From: Planctomycetaceae bacterium
GTDB lineage: Bacteria; Planctomycetota; Phycisphaerae; Phycisphaerales; SM1A02
Reading direction: 5' to 3'
DNA length: 10,592 nt
NCBI GenBank assembly: GCA_002737585.1
Contig: NSIA01000029.1
Coordinates: 933 to 11,524 of the forward strand
Positions 1 to 7,141 of this stretch are shown piece after piece. The position numbers and the translations under genes are program-made. Numbering within the stretch: the first letter of the stretch is position 1; every line of letters begins with the position of its first letter. The notes beneath the pieces were generated by a model. It saw only the letters and a program-made list of their open reading frames with translations, ran no database searches and was not told where the DNA came from.

Positions 1-1922
1 ATGGAACGGGCAAATTCCACCATCTCAGGCAACGATTCCGCATGACTTGCGTCCATCCGCTCGATGAGAAATGCCATCCCCGCTGATCCGCTTCGCACTT
101 CTTTGCCGGTGCAGTGACCAAGTACTGCGTCGATGGTGGGATGCGATTCATCAGCCATCACAACCATGGCCTTGTCCCATTCGCCGGAACGAATGCGGCA
201 CGATGCCAAGAACATCGCCTCCAGTCCCGCGGTCCGTGTACCAATGACCGTGGCGCTTGCAGCGGTCATGCCAAGTCCAAGCGACACATGTGCACTCCCC
301 ACATTGGGCACTGACTCAGCAAACAACATCGGATTGGCAAGATTGATGCCAGAAGCGAGTAGATCACGGTAATACTGTTCGGTGAACGCAGCCGCGCCAT
401 GCCACGAGGCTGCGAGGAGCGGCATGGATCCCAAGTCATGCGCGGACATGCCGACTGCGTCACACAGATCACGACACGCCGCGAGCATCAGCCTGGGCAG
501 CAACGCAAATCGGCGCGTTCGGGAACGATCAAGGAGCGGAGCCAGCGTATTTTCCGAAACATCGCGTGCGCCGCAATCAGCAAGCCGCTGCAGCCCAGCC
601 AATCCACGACCACCCGCAGAGACGCATCCGATGGCTCGGATCACCACGCGCGGAAAGGACACCATGCCCTCGGCGGCCGCTGAACGTATCGGTTGGTCGC
701 CGCGAATCACTGACATGGCAACGTTGGCACCTCCAAATCCGGCGGCCAGTACGGTCACTCGTCGTGGCGCGCCGCTGCGTGGGTTCTGCTGCAAGAGGTC
801 AATGTCAGGAAATGCGTTTCGATCGACCGGACGGCCCATTCCTGCGGGGACAAATCCAGCATCCGCGCATGCCAGAACCGCCAGCAATTCCAACGCGCCC
901 GCCGCACCGAGCGGATGACCGAAACGGCTCTTTAATGCGGTCACCGCCACACGCGGGAGGTCCGCACCAAACGCTGAGCGGTATGCCTGATACTCCGCTG
1001 CGTCATTTCCGGGAGTGCCGGTGGCGTGAGCAATCAATAGGTCGGGTAGTCCCTGCTGCACCGCTGCTGCGAGCGCGGTAGCAGCGCCCCGCCCCTCCGG
1101 GTGCGGTTGCGTCAGGTGGTGTGCGTCACTCGATTCACCGATCGCTTCAATGATTGCAATGGGCACTTCGCCGCGCGCTTGCGCGTCGGGAAGCAGACGA
1201 AGAACTACCAACGCACACCCTTCGCCAAGCTTCATGCCTTCACGCTCTTCGGCGAACGGACTCAGTGGCCCGGCTGCTACCAACTGCAATGCGGAGAAAC
1301 CACCGTATGCAAACTCCGAAATTGGGTCGTATCCACCGGCAATAACGCAGGACGCTTCTCCGGAGCGAAGCAACGCGCAGCCGTGGGCGATGGCGCTCAG
1401 CGCCGAGGCACACGCGCAGGACACAGTGATGGCCCCGCCAGCAATCGGCAGACCCTCGATAGCTTGGCGCAGCACGGATCCAGCTGGAATTCCCGCGTAC
1501 GAATGCAACGCTTCTGCTGGGCGACCGGCACCCTCTAGGCGCATGGCAGCGCCACAGTGACGCATACCGGCAAGCGTTGTGCCGACCACCACCATGGTCC
1601 GGTTCGGATCAACCCCAATGGTTGCCGCTGGATCAGCGCCCAGCAACTGCGCAAGCGTGCGCCGCAGCAACTGTTCGGCGCGGTCATTGTGATGGATGGC
1701 CGCAGCCGCGAGGACATCCGCGCGCGCCGTGTCGGCGCTCGCGCCAAGCTGATTTCCAGGGGGAACCTGCCCGACGCCCGCCGCTACCGCGGGCACCTGC
1801 TCCAACACATCCGACGGACCAACACCGCAGCGATCCGTACGCAATGACTCCACCATGGCTGCAATGTCCGCGCCCATGGCACCGCACGCTGCCGCGCGGA
1901 CAATGGCGATCGGGGAGCTCAT
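1..1922 (-). CDS. Fused ketosynthase / chain-length-factor-like protein (3' end beyond window)
   Basis: This is a beta-ketoacyl-ACP synthase (FabF/KAS II fold), open for 640 codons and continuing past the left edge. KS domain 1 covers roughly residues 1-405. It has the nucleophile in SCACASA (Cys171), His299 in HATGTPGND, His336 in KSRFGHPLGAAGA, and the GFGGAN turn at 395-400. The His-His spacing of 37 equals that of E. coli FabF (303/340), so this domain should catalyse decarboxylative condensation of malonyl-ACP with an acyl chain. A second KS-like fold begins near residue 425. Its segment GMTAASATVIGTRTAGLEAM aligns with the family's G-L-T-G-P-S...C region but puts Arg563 at the Cys position, as expected for a non-catalytic chain-length factor. 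About 215 residues of domain 2 lie in the window. The ATG at 1922-1920 overlaps the permease stop (ATGA) and has AGGAG 7 nt upstream. It is the last visible gene of the four-gene operon. Type II PKS or fatty-acid-like chain assembly is inferred and the product is unknown. Confidence 0.88.
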   Translation of the reverse strand, partial: MSSPIAIVRAAACGAMGADIAAMVESLRTDRCGVGPSDVLEQVPAVAAGVGQVPPGNQLGASADTARADVLAAAAIHHNDRAEQLLRRTLAQLLGADPAATIGVDPNRTMVVVGTTLAGMRHCGAAMRLEGAGRPAEALHSYAGIPAGSVLRQAIEGLPIAGGAITVSCACASALSAIAHGCALLRSGEASCVIAGGYDPISEFAYGGFSALQLVAAGPLSPFAEEREGMKLGEGCALVVLRLLPDAQARGEVPIAIIEAIGESSDAHHLTQPHPEGRGAATALAAAVQQGLPDLLIAHATGTPGNDAAEYQAYRSAFGADLPRVAVTALKSRFGHPLGAAGALELLAVLACADAGFVPAGMGRPVDRNAFPDIDLLQQNPRSGAPRRVTVLAAGFGGANVAMSVIRGDQPIRSAAAEGMVSFPRVVIRAIGCVSAGGRGLAGLQRLADCGARDVSENTLAPLLDRSRTRRFALLPRLMLAACRDLCDAVGMSAHDLGSMPLLAASWHGAAAFTEQYYRDLLASGINLANPMLFAESVPNVGSAHVSLGLGMTAASATVIGTRTAGLEAMFLASCRIRSGEWDKAMVVMADESHPTIDAVLGHCTGKEVRSGSAGMAFLIERMDASHAESLPEMVEFARS

Positions 1923-2953
1923 CCGCGCACACTCCTGCGCGCGACGAACAACGCCACCAACGTTGAAACGACCGACATCGCCGTCAACAAGCCAATGGAC
2001 CGACCATCAAATCGCCCGTCAATGGCTGCGCTGCAAGCGTCGATCGCCCATGCTGGGAATAGCCAACCGCCGACAGAGGCGATCGATGTCGGAAGCAGTA
2101 TGCGCGGAATCATGCTGCCTGACAGCGCGCTCAATACCAAGGTAATCACTGGCGCAATAGCAACAAATCGAGCCCGAGACCCGCACAACGCAGCGAGAGC
2201 AACGAAGAATGCCGCACTGGTGACCGCAGCAATAAAGCTCGCGCATGTCAAGGCCATGACGGAGCCAGGAACCAATTGGAATGCCAGCGCTGCCCAGGCA
2301 AGTGTCAATGCCAACTGGCACCAAGCGATGATGGAAATCGCAACAATGCGCGCCGCCGTGGAATCGGCAGCACTGATGCCAAGCGACCGCAATCGATCCT
2401 GTAAACCCGATGCATCGTCGCCGAGGCTGCGCGATGCAATCGACGCGGATGAGAACATAATGAAGATCAGTGCAATGCCTGCCGCGCTGCCGCGAACCAA
2501 CATGCCGTTCAGCGATATGACTTGCACAGTGACCGTGGGAAGGTCAACTGCAAAGGCGCGTGCGTTGGCCGCATTCACCAGTTGCAACGCAGCATCAGAA
2601 GCACCAGGAAGCGGCGAAGCGGCCTCCACGCGCACGCGTGGATCAGAACGACTGAATCCATTGGGAATGTGCACCGTTGCGAGTACTCCATGGATACCTG
2701 GTTCCGACTCACGAACTTCAGAAACATGCACGCGTTGCATAGCGCATGACTGCATCGCTTCCGCAAAGAGCCGCGCGTCAGCGGAACCAGACTCATCGAC
2801 TACGGCAATCTCAAATCGAAATCCATCGGTTGCCTCTAAGTGCCGGTAGAACAACGCAATCAGCGAAAAGAACGCCAGCGGCGCCAACAGTGTCAAGATC
2901 GCCGCGACGCGGTCGGCCAGAAATGAACGCAACATGGCCAATGCCAAGGTCAT
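1919..2953 (-). CDS. ABC-2 type transporter permease
   Basis: This 344-residue inner-membrane protein has the layout of ABC-2 exporter permeases. A first membrane segment lies at about 16-36, followed by a soluble, probably extracytoplasmic domain at about 37-155. Five further hydrophobic segments follow at about 156-174, 200-224, 232-256, 262-282 and 318-337. The motif SGSMIPRILLP at 278-288 with a following W-x-x-P-A-W-A-I-D (about 297-305) is typical of the family's C-terminal half. It probably pairs with the ATPase domain encoded two genes upstream to form an exporter. A half-size permease would act as a dimer. The ATG at 2953-2951 shares one base with the stop of the acyltransferase (TGATG) and has GGAGG upstream. 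An in-frame upstream extension to 2992 would overlap the previous gene and adds no conserved sequence. The substrate is not visible; lipid or polyketide export is inferred from neighbours. Confidence 0.85.
   Translation of the reverse strand: MTLALAMLRSFLADRVAAILTLLAPLAFFSLIALFYRHLEATDGFRFEIAVVDESGSADARLFAEAMQSCAMQRVHVSEVRESEPGIHGVLATVHIPNGFSRSDPRVRVEAASPLPGASDAALQLVNAANARAFAVDLPTVTVQVISLNGMLVRGSAAGIALIFIMFSSASIASRSLGDDASGLQDRLRSLGISAADSTAARIVAISIIAWCQLALTLAWAALAFQLVPGSVMALTCASFIAAVTSAAFFVALAALCGSRARFVAIAPVITLVLSALSGSMIPRILLPTSIASVGGWLFPAWAIDACSAAIDGRFDGRSIGLLTAMSVVSTLVALFVARRSVRG
1930..1934 (-). promoter_or_regulatory. Shine-Dalgarno AGGAG of the KS fusion gene
   Basis: AGGAG on the minus strand lies 7 nt before the ATG at 1922, inside the 3' end of the permease gene. 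It supports that start and independent or coupled re-initiation at the ATGA overlap. Confidence 0.75.
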
Positions 2954-3858
2954 CACGGCCGCGCCTCCCGTACTTGCATGAATGCCATCCACTGCGATGG
3001 ATGCTTGCGGATGGCAACCTCCAGCGCAGCCACTAATGCCAACTGCGCCGGGTGCGATGCAACCTCCGATGATCGGAGCGATTCAACTTCGCAATAGATG
3101 GGCGCCATCATTTCAACTTCCAAATCGTGCCCATGTCGATAGCAGAAGGTCGGAACAATCGGTGCACCACACGTCAGCGCTAATCGCGCCGCACCCGTGG
3201 GGAGCACGGTGTCGTTGGCCCCTAAGAATGGAATTCGCGATCCCTGCTGCATGGGCATCACGCGGTCGGCATGCAATACCACCACCTCATTGGCGCGCAA
3301 TGCGTCTTGCAGTGCCGCCCATGCAGAAACTCCATCACTCACTGCATGTTCAATGATGCCAAGCGACTGTCGCAACGCACTGCGCGCCCGCTCAAAGCGC
3401 GGCAGCGGATCCGGATGGAACAGCACATGAATGCGTGACTCAAACTTTCGTAGTAGCGCGATTGATGGTTCAAACGCACCCATATGTGCGCTGGCTACCA
3501 CCAATCCACGTCCACGATCATGGGCGGCGTGGTACTGCTCTTGGCCGGAGAATCGCGACACCCGCGCCGCAAGCGCATCGACGGTCACTCCCTCCGACAG
3601 CAAAATTTCCGCAATGGAACGCTGCATGTTCAGGAGCATTCCCGTTGCTACGGCACGCACCTCTGCTTCAGCAGCCTGCGGACCAAGGGCCAATCGCGCG
3701 TTTTCACGCAGGGTCCGGCGCCAGAACGGGACCGCAGCCATCCCGCCGATCGCGACCGCCCGACCCATGAGCGGTGCCAGCATCGGTAAGTTCTGAATAG
3801 TTCCAAAGTACATCTGATCAATCAGCATCCGCGCGGGGTGATAGGCGGCGAGTGTCAT
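2953..3858 (-). CDS. LpxL/HtrB-like lysophospholipid acyltransferase
   Basis: This 301-residue protein resembles the lipid A lauroyl/myristoyl acyltransferase family (LpxL/HtrB/LpxM), a usual length for it. Such enzymes move an acyl chain from acyl-ACP to a lipid at the inner membrane. The catalytic HX4E motif is His125 to Glu130 (SAHMGAFE). Further family-like parts are an ADR segment at 197-199, PTGAARLAL at 220-228, PTFCYR at 236-241 and the C-terminal HPSQWMAF at 286-293. The N-terminus (10-45) is hydrophobic and probably membrane-associated. The start at 3858 forms an ATGA overlap with the stop of the methyltransferase-ATPase gene and has GGAGG 7 nt upstream. Because it is cotranscribed with a ketosynthase and an exporter, it more likely acylates or offloads the product of this cluster than acts as the housekeeping lipid A enzyme. 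LpxL-like proteins occupy a comparable place in aryl polyene and flexirubin clusters. Confidence 0.85.
   Translation of the reverse strand: MTLAAYHPARMLIDQMYFGTIQNLPMLAPLMGRAVAIGGMAAVPFWRRTLRENARLALGPQAAEAEVRAVATGMLLNMQRSIAEILLSEGVTVDALAARVSRFSGQEQYHAAHDRGRGLVVASAHMGAFEPSIALLRKFESRIHVLFHPDPLPRFERARSALRQSLGIIEHAVSDGVSAWAALQDALRANEVVVLHADRVMPMQQGSRIPFLGANDTVLPTGAARLALTCGAPIVPTFCYRHGHDLEVEMMAPIYCEVESLRSSEVASHPAQLALVAALEVAIRKHPSQWMAFMQVREARP
2964..2968 (-). promoter_or_regulatory. Shine-Dalgarno GGAGG of the permease gene
   Basis: GGAGG on the minus strand lies 10 nt before the ATG at 2953, inside the end of the acyltransferase gene. It decides for the start at 2953 rather than the longer in-frame alternative at 2992. 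Confidence 0.7.
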
Positions 3859-5195
3859 AAACACACCTCCACGCGAGGCGTAGTCACTGCCAGACCCTGC
3901 ATCCACGATGCGGCATGTGATGCAAGTATCACCGTGCCACGCCGCTGCAACACTCCCTCAACAGTGCGCACCAACGCCTCGCGACCAAGCGCATCGAGTC
4001 CAGCGTCTGGTTCATCCAACACAAGAACGATGGGCGAATGAATCACTGCGCAAGCGAGCGCCGTTCGACGCTTCAAGCCGCCGGATAGACGATCAACGCG
4101 GTATTGGGCGTGCTCAGTCAGGCCAAAGTCCACCAGGCAACGAGCCACCGCGCTCGATCGATCGACTGCGGGCACGCGTGCGAGACGCGCTGCAGTTTCA
4201 AGATTTGCAACGACACTCAGCGCTGAAAACAAGCCACCTTCTTGCGGGTGATAGCCCGGAAGCAGCGCGGTCTGATCGATCCACGCCCGCCCTGCCGCTG
4301 GCTTGAGCGCGCCCACCATGCACGCCAGCAGCGTGCTCTTCCCAGAACCGTTCGCGCCAGTGACGTGAACAAGTTCGCCAGATCGAGCCACAAAGTTGAC
4401 TTCAGCGAGCACCGATCGCGTGCCGTATGAAAATCCGATTCCCTCTGCACGAGCCAACGGCCGCCCCGTGGACTGCGGCTGTAACGGCCCTGGCACACCG
4501 GTGAGGACGAAACGCGCGCCCCGCACGCGACGTACTCGGATGTCCAAGAGCCCCGCGGCTTCGGCCACGGCGCGTGCCTCGCGCATGGTGAAACTGCGGC
4601 GCACGCTTACCACTGCATCGTGCCGCAACTCTTTGCTGGCGGTGATAGTGGAAAGTTGCGCTCCCCAGATACCGAGTGAGTCACGGACCAAGTCGTTCCA
4701 CACCACGAGTTCGCGCGCCACGGCAGCCATCGCGCGGAGACCCGCCACTGCTGATCCATCATCAAGGTGATGCATCACTAACGATGCATGTGCAACGTCG
4801 AAACTACGCGCACCGAGAACGCGATCTGCCGCAAGTAGGTCCACCACACGGAATTCCATGCCCGCACCTGCCACCGCGCCTGCATCCGTGCGCTCGACAG
4901 ACTGAGCATGCTCCAGCACTCGTGACCGCCCCATCTCGATAGCGTCCTCGTTTCGATCGGTGCAGAGAAATGTGCAATCCCAACCGCGCGCCCGAGCTAA
5001 AGTCAGAAATCGCTGCGGAATATCCGCCCCACCACATCCAAAGTCCACCAGCGAGATGGGCCGCGATCCTGCCCCGGGAATGCGGTCCGCAACCGCGTCG
5101 ACGATGGCATCCGCAGCCGCAGTCGCCCGATTCAAATGCCGTAAAAATCGATATTCATCACTGAGCACCAAGCGGCTTGGAGTAGCATCGTCCAT
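3855..5195 (-). CDS. Methyltransferase-ABC ATPase fusion protein
   Basis: One continuous 446-residue frame joins two enzymes. Residues 1-235 are a class I SAM methyltransferase: motif I is VDFGCGG at 50-56, the acidic residue after beta-2 is Asp80, and SFDVAHASLVMHHLDD lies at 131-146. The segments VVWNDL (164-169) and RHDAVVSVRRSFT (191-203) resemble a UbiE-like subfamily that, from memory, often sits beside type III PKS and FAD reductase genes. After a Pro/Gln-rich linker (about 234-246) comes an ABC nucleotide-binding domain. It has Walker A GANGSGKST (280-288), Q-loop Gln318, signature LSGGL (370-374, Leu replacing the usual Gln), Walker B IVLVLDE (389-395), D-loop GLD and H-loop His427, so ATPase activity is expected. 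It probably powers the ABC-2 permease two genes downstream. The start at 5195 has GGAG 9 nt before it. A longer frame reaching 5522 would cross the divergent lipoprotein gene and is rejected. Confidence 0.88.
   Translation of the reverse strand: MDDATPSRLVLSDEYRFLRHLNRATAAADAIVDAVADRIPGAGSRPISLVDFGCGGADIPQRFLTLARARGWDCTFLCTDRNEDAIEMGRSRVLEHAQSVERTDAGAVAGAGMEFRVVDLLAADRVLGARSFDVAHASLVMHHLDDGSAVAGLRAMAAVARELVVWNDLVRDSLGIWGAQLSTITASKELRHDAVVSVRRSFTMREARAVAEAAGLLDIRVRRVRGARFVLTGVPGPLQPQSTGRPLARAEGIGFSYGTRSVLAEVNFVARSGELVHVTGANGSGKSTLLACMVGALKPAAGRAWIDQTALLPGYHPQEGGLFSALSVVANLETAARLARVPAVDRSSAVARCLVDFGLTEHAQYRVDRLSGGLKRRTALACAVIHSPIVLVLDEPDAGLDALGREALVRTVEGVLQRRGTVILASHAASWMQGLAVTTPRVEVCL
3866..3870 (-). 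promoter_or_regulatory. Shine-Dalgarno GGAGG of the LpxL-like gene
   Basis: GGAGG on the minus strand lies 7 nt before the ATG at 3858. It supports that start over an in-frame upstream one at 3906, which would place more of the gene inside its neighbour. Confidence 0.75.
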
Positions 5196-5318
5196 GCTCT
5201 CTTGCTCCGTTGACCGTTGGGGCAGTGTTGGGAATTCCACAGCGGTTGCACCATACCGGAACCCGCCGCAGGCAGCGCCCTGCCACTGCACGAAAGAGCC
5301 CGCGCATATCATTCCATC
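5196..5318. other. Divergent intergenic region, probable promoters for both sides
   Basis: These 123 bp separate the divergent methyltransferase-ATPase operon and the small lipoprotein gene, so promoters for both would be expected here. A plus-strand TTGACC lies at 5210-5215, but no convincing -10 box follows at the right distance. On the minus strand, TATGGT-like and GATATG-like hexamers occur without a clear -35 partner. No operator-like palindrome is obvious. The role is inferred from gene layout only. Confidence 0.4.
5205..5208 (-). promoter_or_regulatory. Shine-Dalgarno GGAG of the methyltransferase-ATPase gene
   Basis: GGAG on the minus strand lies 9 nt before the ATG at 5195. It supports starting the protein just ahead of the methyltransferase fold instead of using distant upstream starts. 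Confidence 0.65.
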
Positions 5319-5705
5319 ATGAAGAATTCTGGTTTCATCGCCTCTGCATTGCTCGCCATCATCATCGTGGGTGGCTGTGCAACCTCCGACTACGGCCGGA
5401 TCACTGACAAGATTGCTGCCTATGAAGTGCAAGCAGTCACCACCCGAGAGAAGCTGCAGAGTGCAAATTCCCAGGCAAAGATCACGCTGTACCGAACGCT
5501 GGTCTCCATCAACACCAATCAACTGACCATTGCGCGGCGCATTAACCCAGAGTCAAACCCGGCGTACAAGAGCGGCTCTATCACGCTCGAGCAGGCGAAG
5601 ACTGAGAAGGCGGACCGCGTCGCAACGCTTGAGAAACAATTGGAAAAGGCGCTGAAGGACCGCGATGGCCTGGTCATTGAGATTGCCACGCCCGCCGCGA
5701 AGTAA
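5319..5705 (+). CDS. Small putative lipoprotein with coiled coil, unknown function
   Basis: This 128-residue protein begins with a lysine followed by a hydrophobic stretch (residues 6-17) and a lipobox-like VGGC, so Cys20 is a likely lipidation site. The mature part is polar. Residues 30-70 and especially 90-118 are rich in Lys, Glu, Ala and Leu with heptad-like spacing, suggesting helical or coiled-coil structure. I do not recognise the family. The ATG at 5319 is chosen because the signal peptide starts there. A TTG-started extension from 5217 would bury the signal peptide. No clear Shine-Dalgarno precedes the start. It is the only plus-strand gene between two minus-strand genes and ends 11 nt before the 3' end of the convergent aminotransferase gene. 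A role in the envelope is inferred from the lipobox alone. Confidence 0.7.
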   Translation: MKNSGFIASALLAIIIVGGCATSDYGRITDKIAAYEVQAVTTREKLQSANSQAKITLYRTLVSINTNQLTIARRINPESNPAYKSGSITLEQAKTEKADRVATLEKQLEKALKDRDGLVIEIATPAAK

Positions 5706-5716
5706 TCGCCACGCAT

Positions 5717-7114
5717 TCAGACGCGGCTGAGGCCCAACCCGGTGCGCAGCATGTTGCTTGCTACAGCACCCATGGCGCCGTAGAAGCGACCAGATGCAAG
5801 CGCTCGACATGATGCGGCCGTGGCAGTCACGATCGCTTGCACATCGCCTTCATTCACAATCAGCGGCGGCACAAACTTCAGTAGTGGTCGACGCGCGCCC
5901 GTCGTCTGCGCCAAGATTGAATGCCCGTCGAGCAACTGCATGATGCCTGCTTGACCGATCATCGGTTCAGTGATGCGCCCCAACATTGGAATCTTGGCAA
6001 AGCTGGGTATTCGGCTTGTATCCAGGTCCACGCCAACCATGAATCCCTTGCCGCGAATCTCGCGCACGCAGGCGATATCCGCGCACTCCGCGCGAAGTTG
6101 GCGAATGAGCGACTCTCCCAGGTCTGCCGCCCGCGCAGCCAAGTGGTCCTGCTCCATGACTTCCAGCGTCGCAAGCAACGCCACCATGGCAAGCGGCCCT
6201 TCATGGAACGTGGAGCTGTGAACAACTGATCGATCCATCGATGAGTATGTGGAATCCCAGATATCGCTCCGTACCAAGACCGCGCCAACCGGCACGAATC
6301 CGCCCGATAGCGCCTTTGCCAGCACCACCATGTCTGGCTCCACACCATCGTGATGCACCGCCAAGAATGCGCCAGTACGTCCACAACCGGTTTGAATCTC
6401 ATCAGCGATAACTAGCGTCCCGTAGCGCTTGCACAGGGCGTGCACTTCTTGCAATACTCCCGGCGCTAACGTCCGAAGCGTCTTGCCCTGCACTGGCTCC
6501 ACTACAAGTGCGGCGACATCGCGACCACTCAGGGCGCGTTCGAGTGCTGCAAGATCTCCAAATTCAACAATCGCAGCGCCGGGTAACAGCGGGCCAAATC
6601 CGCGCCGGAGATCTTCATTGCCATTGATGGACAGCGCACCGTACGTGAGACCATGGAATGAGTCTGACCACGCCAACAATCCGGGCCGCCCCGTGTGTTG
6701 GCGTGCGAACTTCATAGCCGCTTCGATTGCTTCGGTTCCGGAGTTCGTGAAGAACACGCGGTCAGCTACACCGCCGCACTGCAATGTGAGGCGCCGGGCA
6801 GCTTCAGCAGCCAGTGGGTTTAACTCCCAACGCACCCAGGCCGGCGGCGCCAGTGTCAAACATTGCACCAGCGCGTCAGTCACCACTGGATGCGCCCGAC
6901 CGAGCGCCAGCGCCCCGTATCCCGCCAAGCAGTCAAGCACACGACGACCCTGAGCGTCCCAGAGGTACTGACCCTCGCCGCGAACATAGGTCCGATCGAA
7001 GCCAATCAATTCCACCAACTTTGCGAAAGCTGGATTCATATGCGCAAAGTGCGAATCCCGCGCCCCAGTTCGGGCGTTGGCAAGCAGTGCTGCAACATCA
7101 ATCCGTTCCGCCAT
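5717..7114 (-). CDS. Class III PLP aminotransferase, HpnO-like
   Basis: This 465-residue enzyme is a fold-type I, class III aminotransferase (ornithine/acetylornithine aminotransferase superfamily). It would move an amino group to or from an aldehyde or keto substrate using PLP. Visible motifs are NSGTEA at 124-129 for the cofactor phosphate, Glu206 in VVEPVQG, DEIQTG with Asp238, and AKALSGG with the Schiff-base Lys267. HSSTFHEGPLAM at 299-310 and a long C-terminal tail (about 435-465) resemble the longer subfamily that includes HpnO, the aminotransferase of aminobacteriohopanetriol synthesis. With hpnH 2.3 kb away, a hopanoid substrate is plausible, but amino-acid or polyketide-linked substrates cannot be excluded. 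The ATG at 7114 is preferred. A GTG at 7180 would overlap the divergent glycosyltransferase by 39 bp and adds residues outside the fold. No strong Shine-Dalgarno is seen. Confidence 0.85.
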   Translation of the reverse strand: MAERIDVAALLANARTGARDSHFAHMNPAFAKLVELIGFDRTYVRGEGQYLWDAQGRRVLDCLAGYGALALGRAHPVVTDALVQCLTLAPPAWVRWELNPLAAEAARRLTLQCGGVADRVFFTNSGTEAIEAAMKFARQHTGRPGLLAWSDSFHGLTYGALSINGNEDLRRGFGPLLPGAAIVEFGDLAALERALSGRDVAALVVEPVQGKTLRTLAPGVLQEVHALCKRYGTLVIADEIQTGCGRTGAFLAVHHDGVEPDMVVLAKALSGGFVPVGAVLVRSDIWDSTYSSMDRSVVHSSTFHEGPLAMVALLATLEVMEQDHLAARAADLGESLIRQLRAECADIACVREIRGKGFMVGVDLDTSRIPSFAKIPMLGRITEPMIGQAGIMQLLDGHSILAQTTGARRPLLKFVPPLIVNEGDVQAIVTATAASCRALASGRFYGAMGAVASNMLRTGLGLSRV

Positions 7115-7141
7115 TGCGTTGCAGACTAGCCTACGAAGCGC

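Noticed and set aside
382..918. Long plus-strand open frame of 178 codons
   Set aside because: It is antisense to the ketosynthase gene, whose minus-strand frame carries the catalytic motifs. The translated plus-strand protein is low-complexity Arg/Ser/Ala/Pro with no family features.
1995..2849. Plus-strand open frame of 284 codons
   Set aside because: It is the mirror of the ABC-2 permease gene, an effect of codon bias. The product has no recognisable domain, while the minus strand shows membrane segments and coupled start sites.
5210..5238. TTGACC as a sigma-70 promoter for the small lipoprotein
   Set aside because: The expected -10 region (about 5233-5238) reads AATTCC, a poor match, so it is not listed as a promoter.
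5196..5522. N-terminal extension of the methyltransferase-ATPase frame by 109 residues
   Set aside because: It is Cys/Gly-rich, lacks conserved sequence and overlaps the divergent lipoprotein gene. The ATG at 5195 has a ribosome site and sits just before the methyltransferase fold.
5700..5735. Possible terminator hairpin between the convergent lipoprotein and aminotransferase genes
   Set aside because: Only short imperfect GC complementarity is present (GCCACGC against GCGGC) and no T-run follows.
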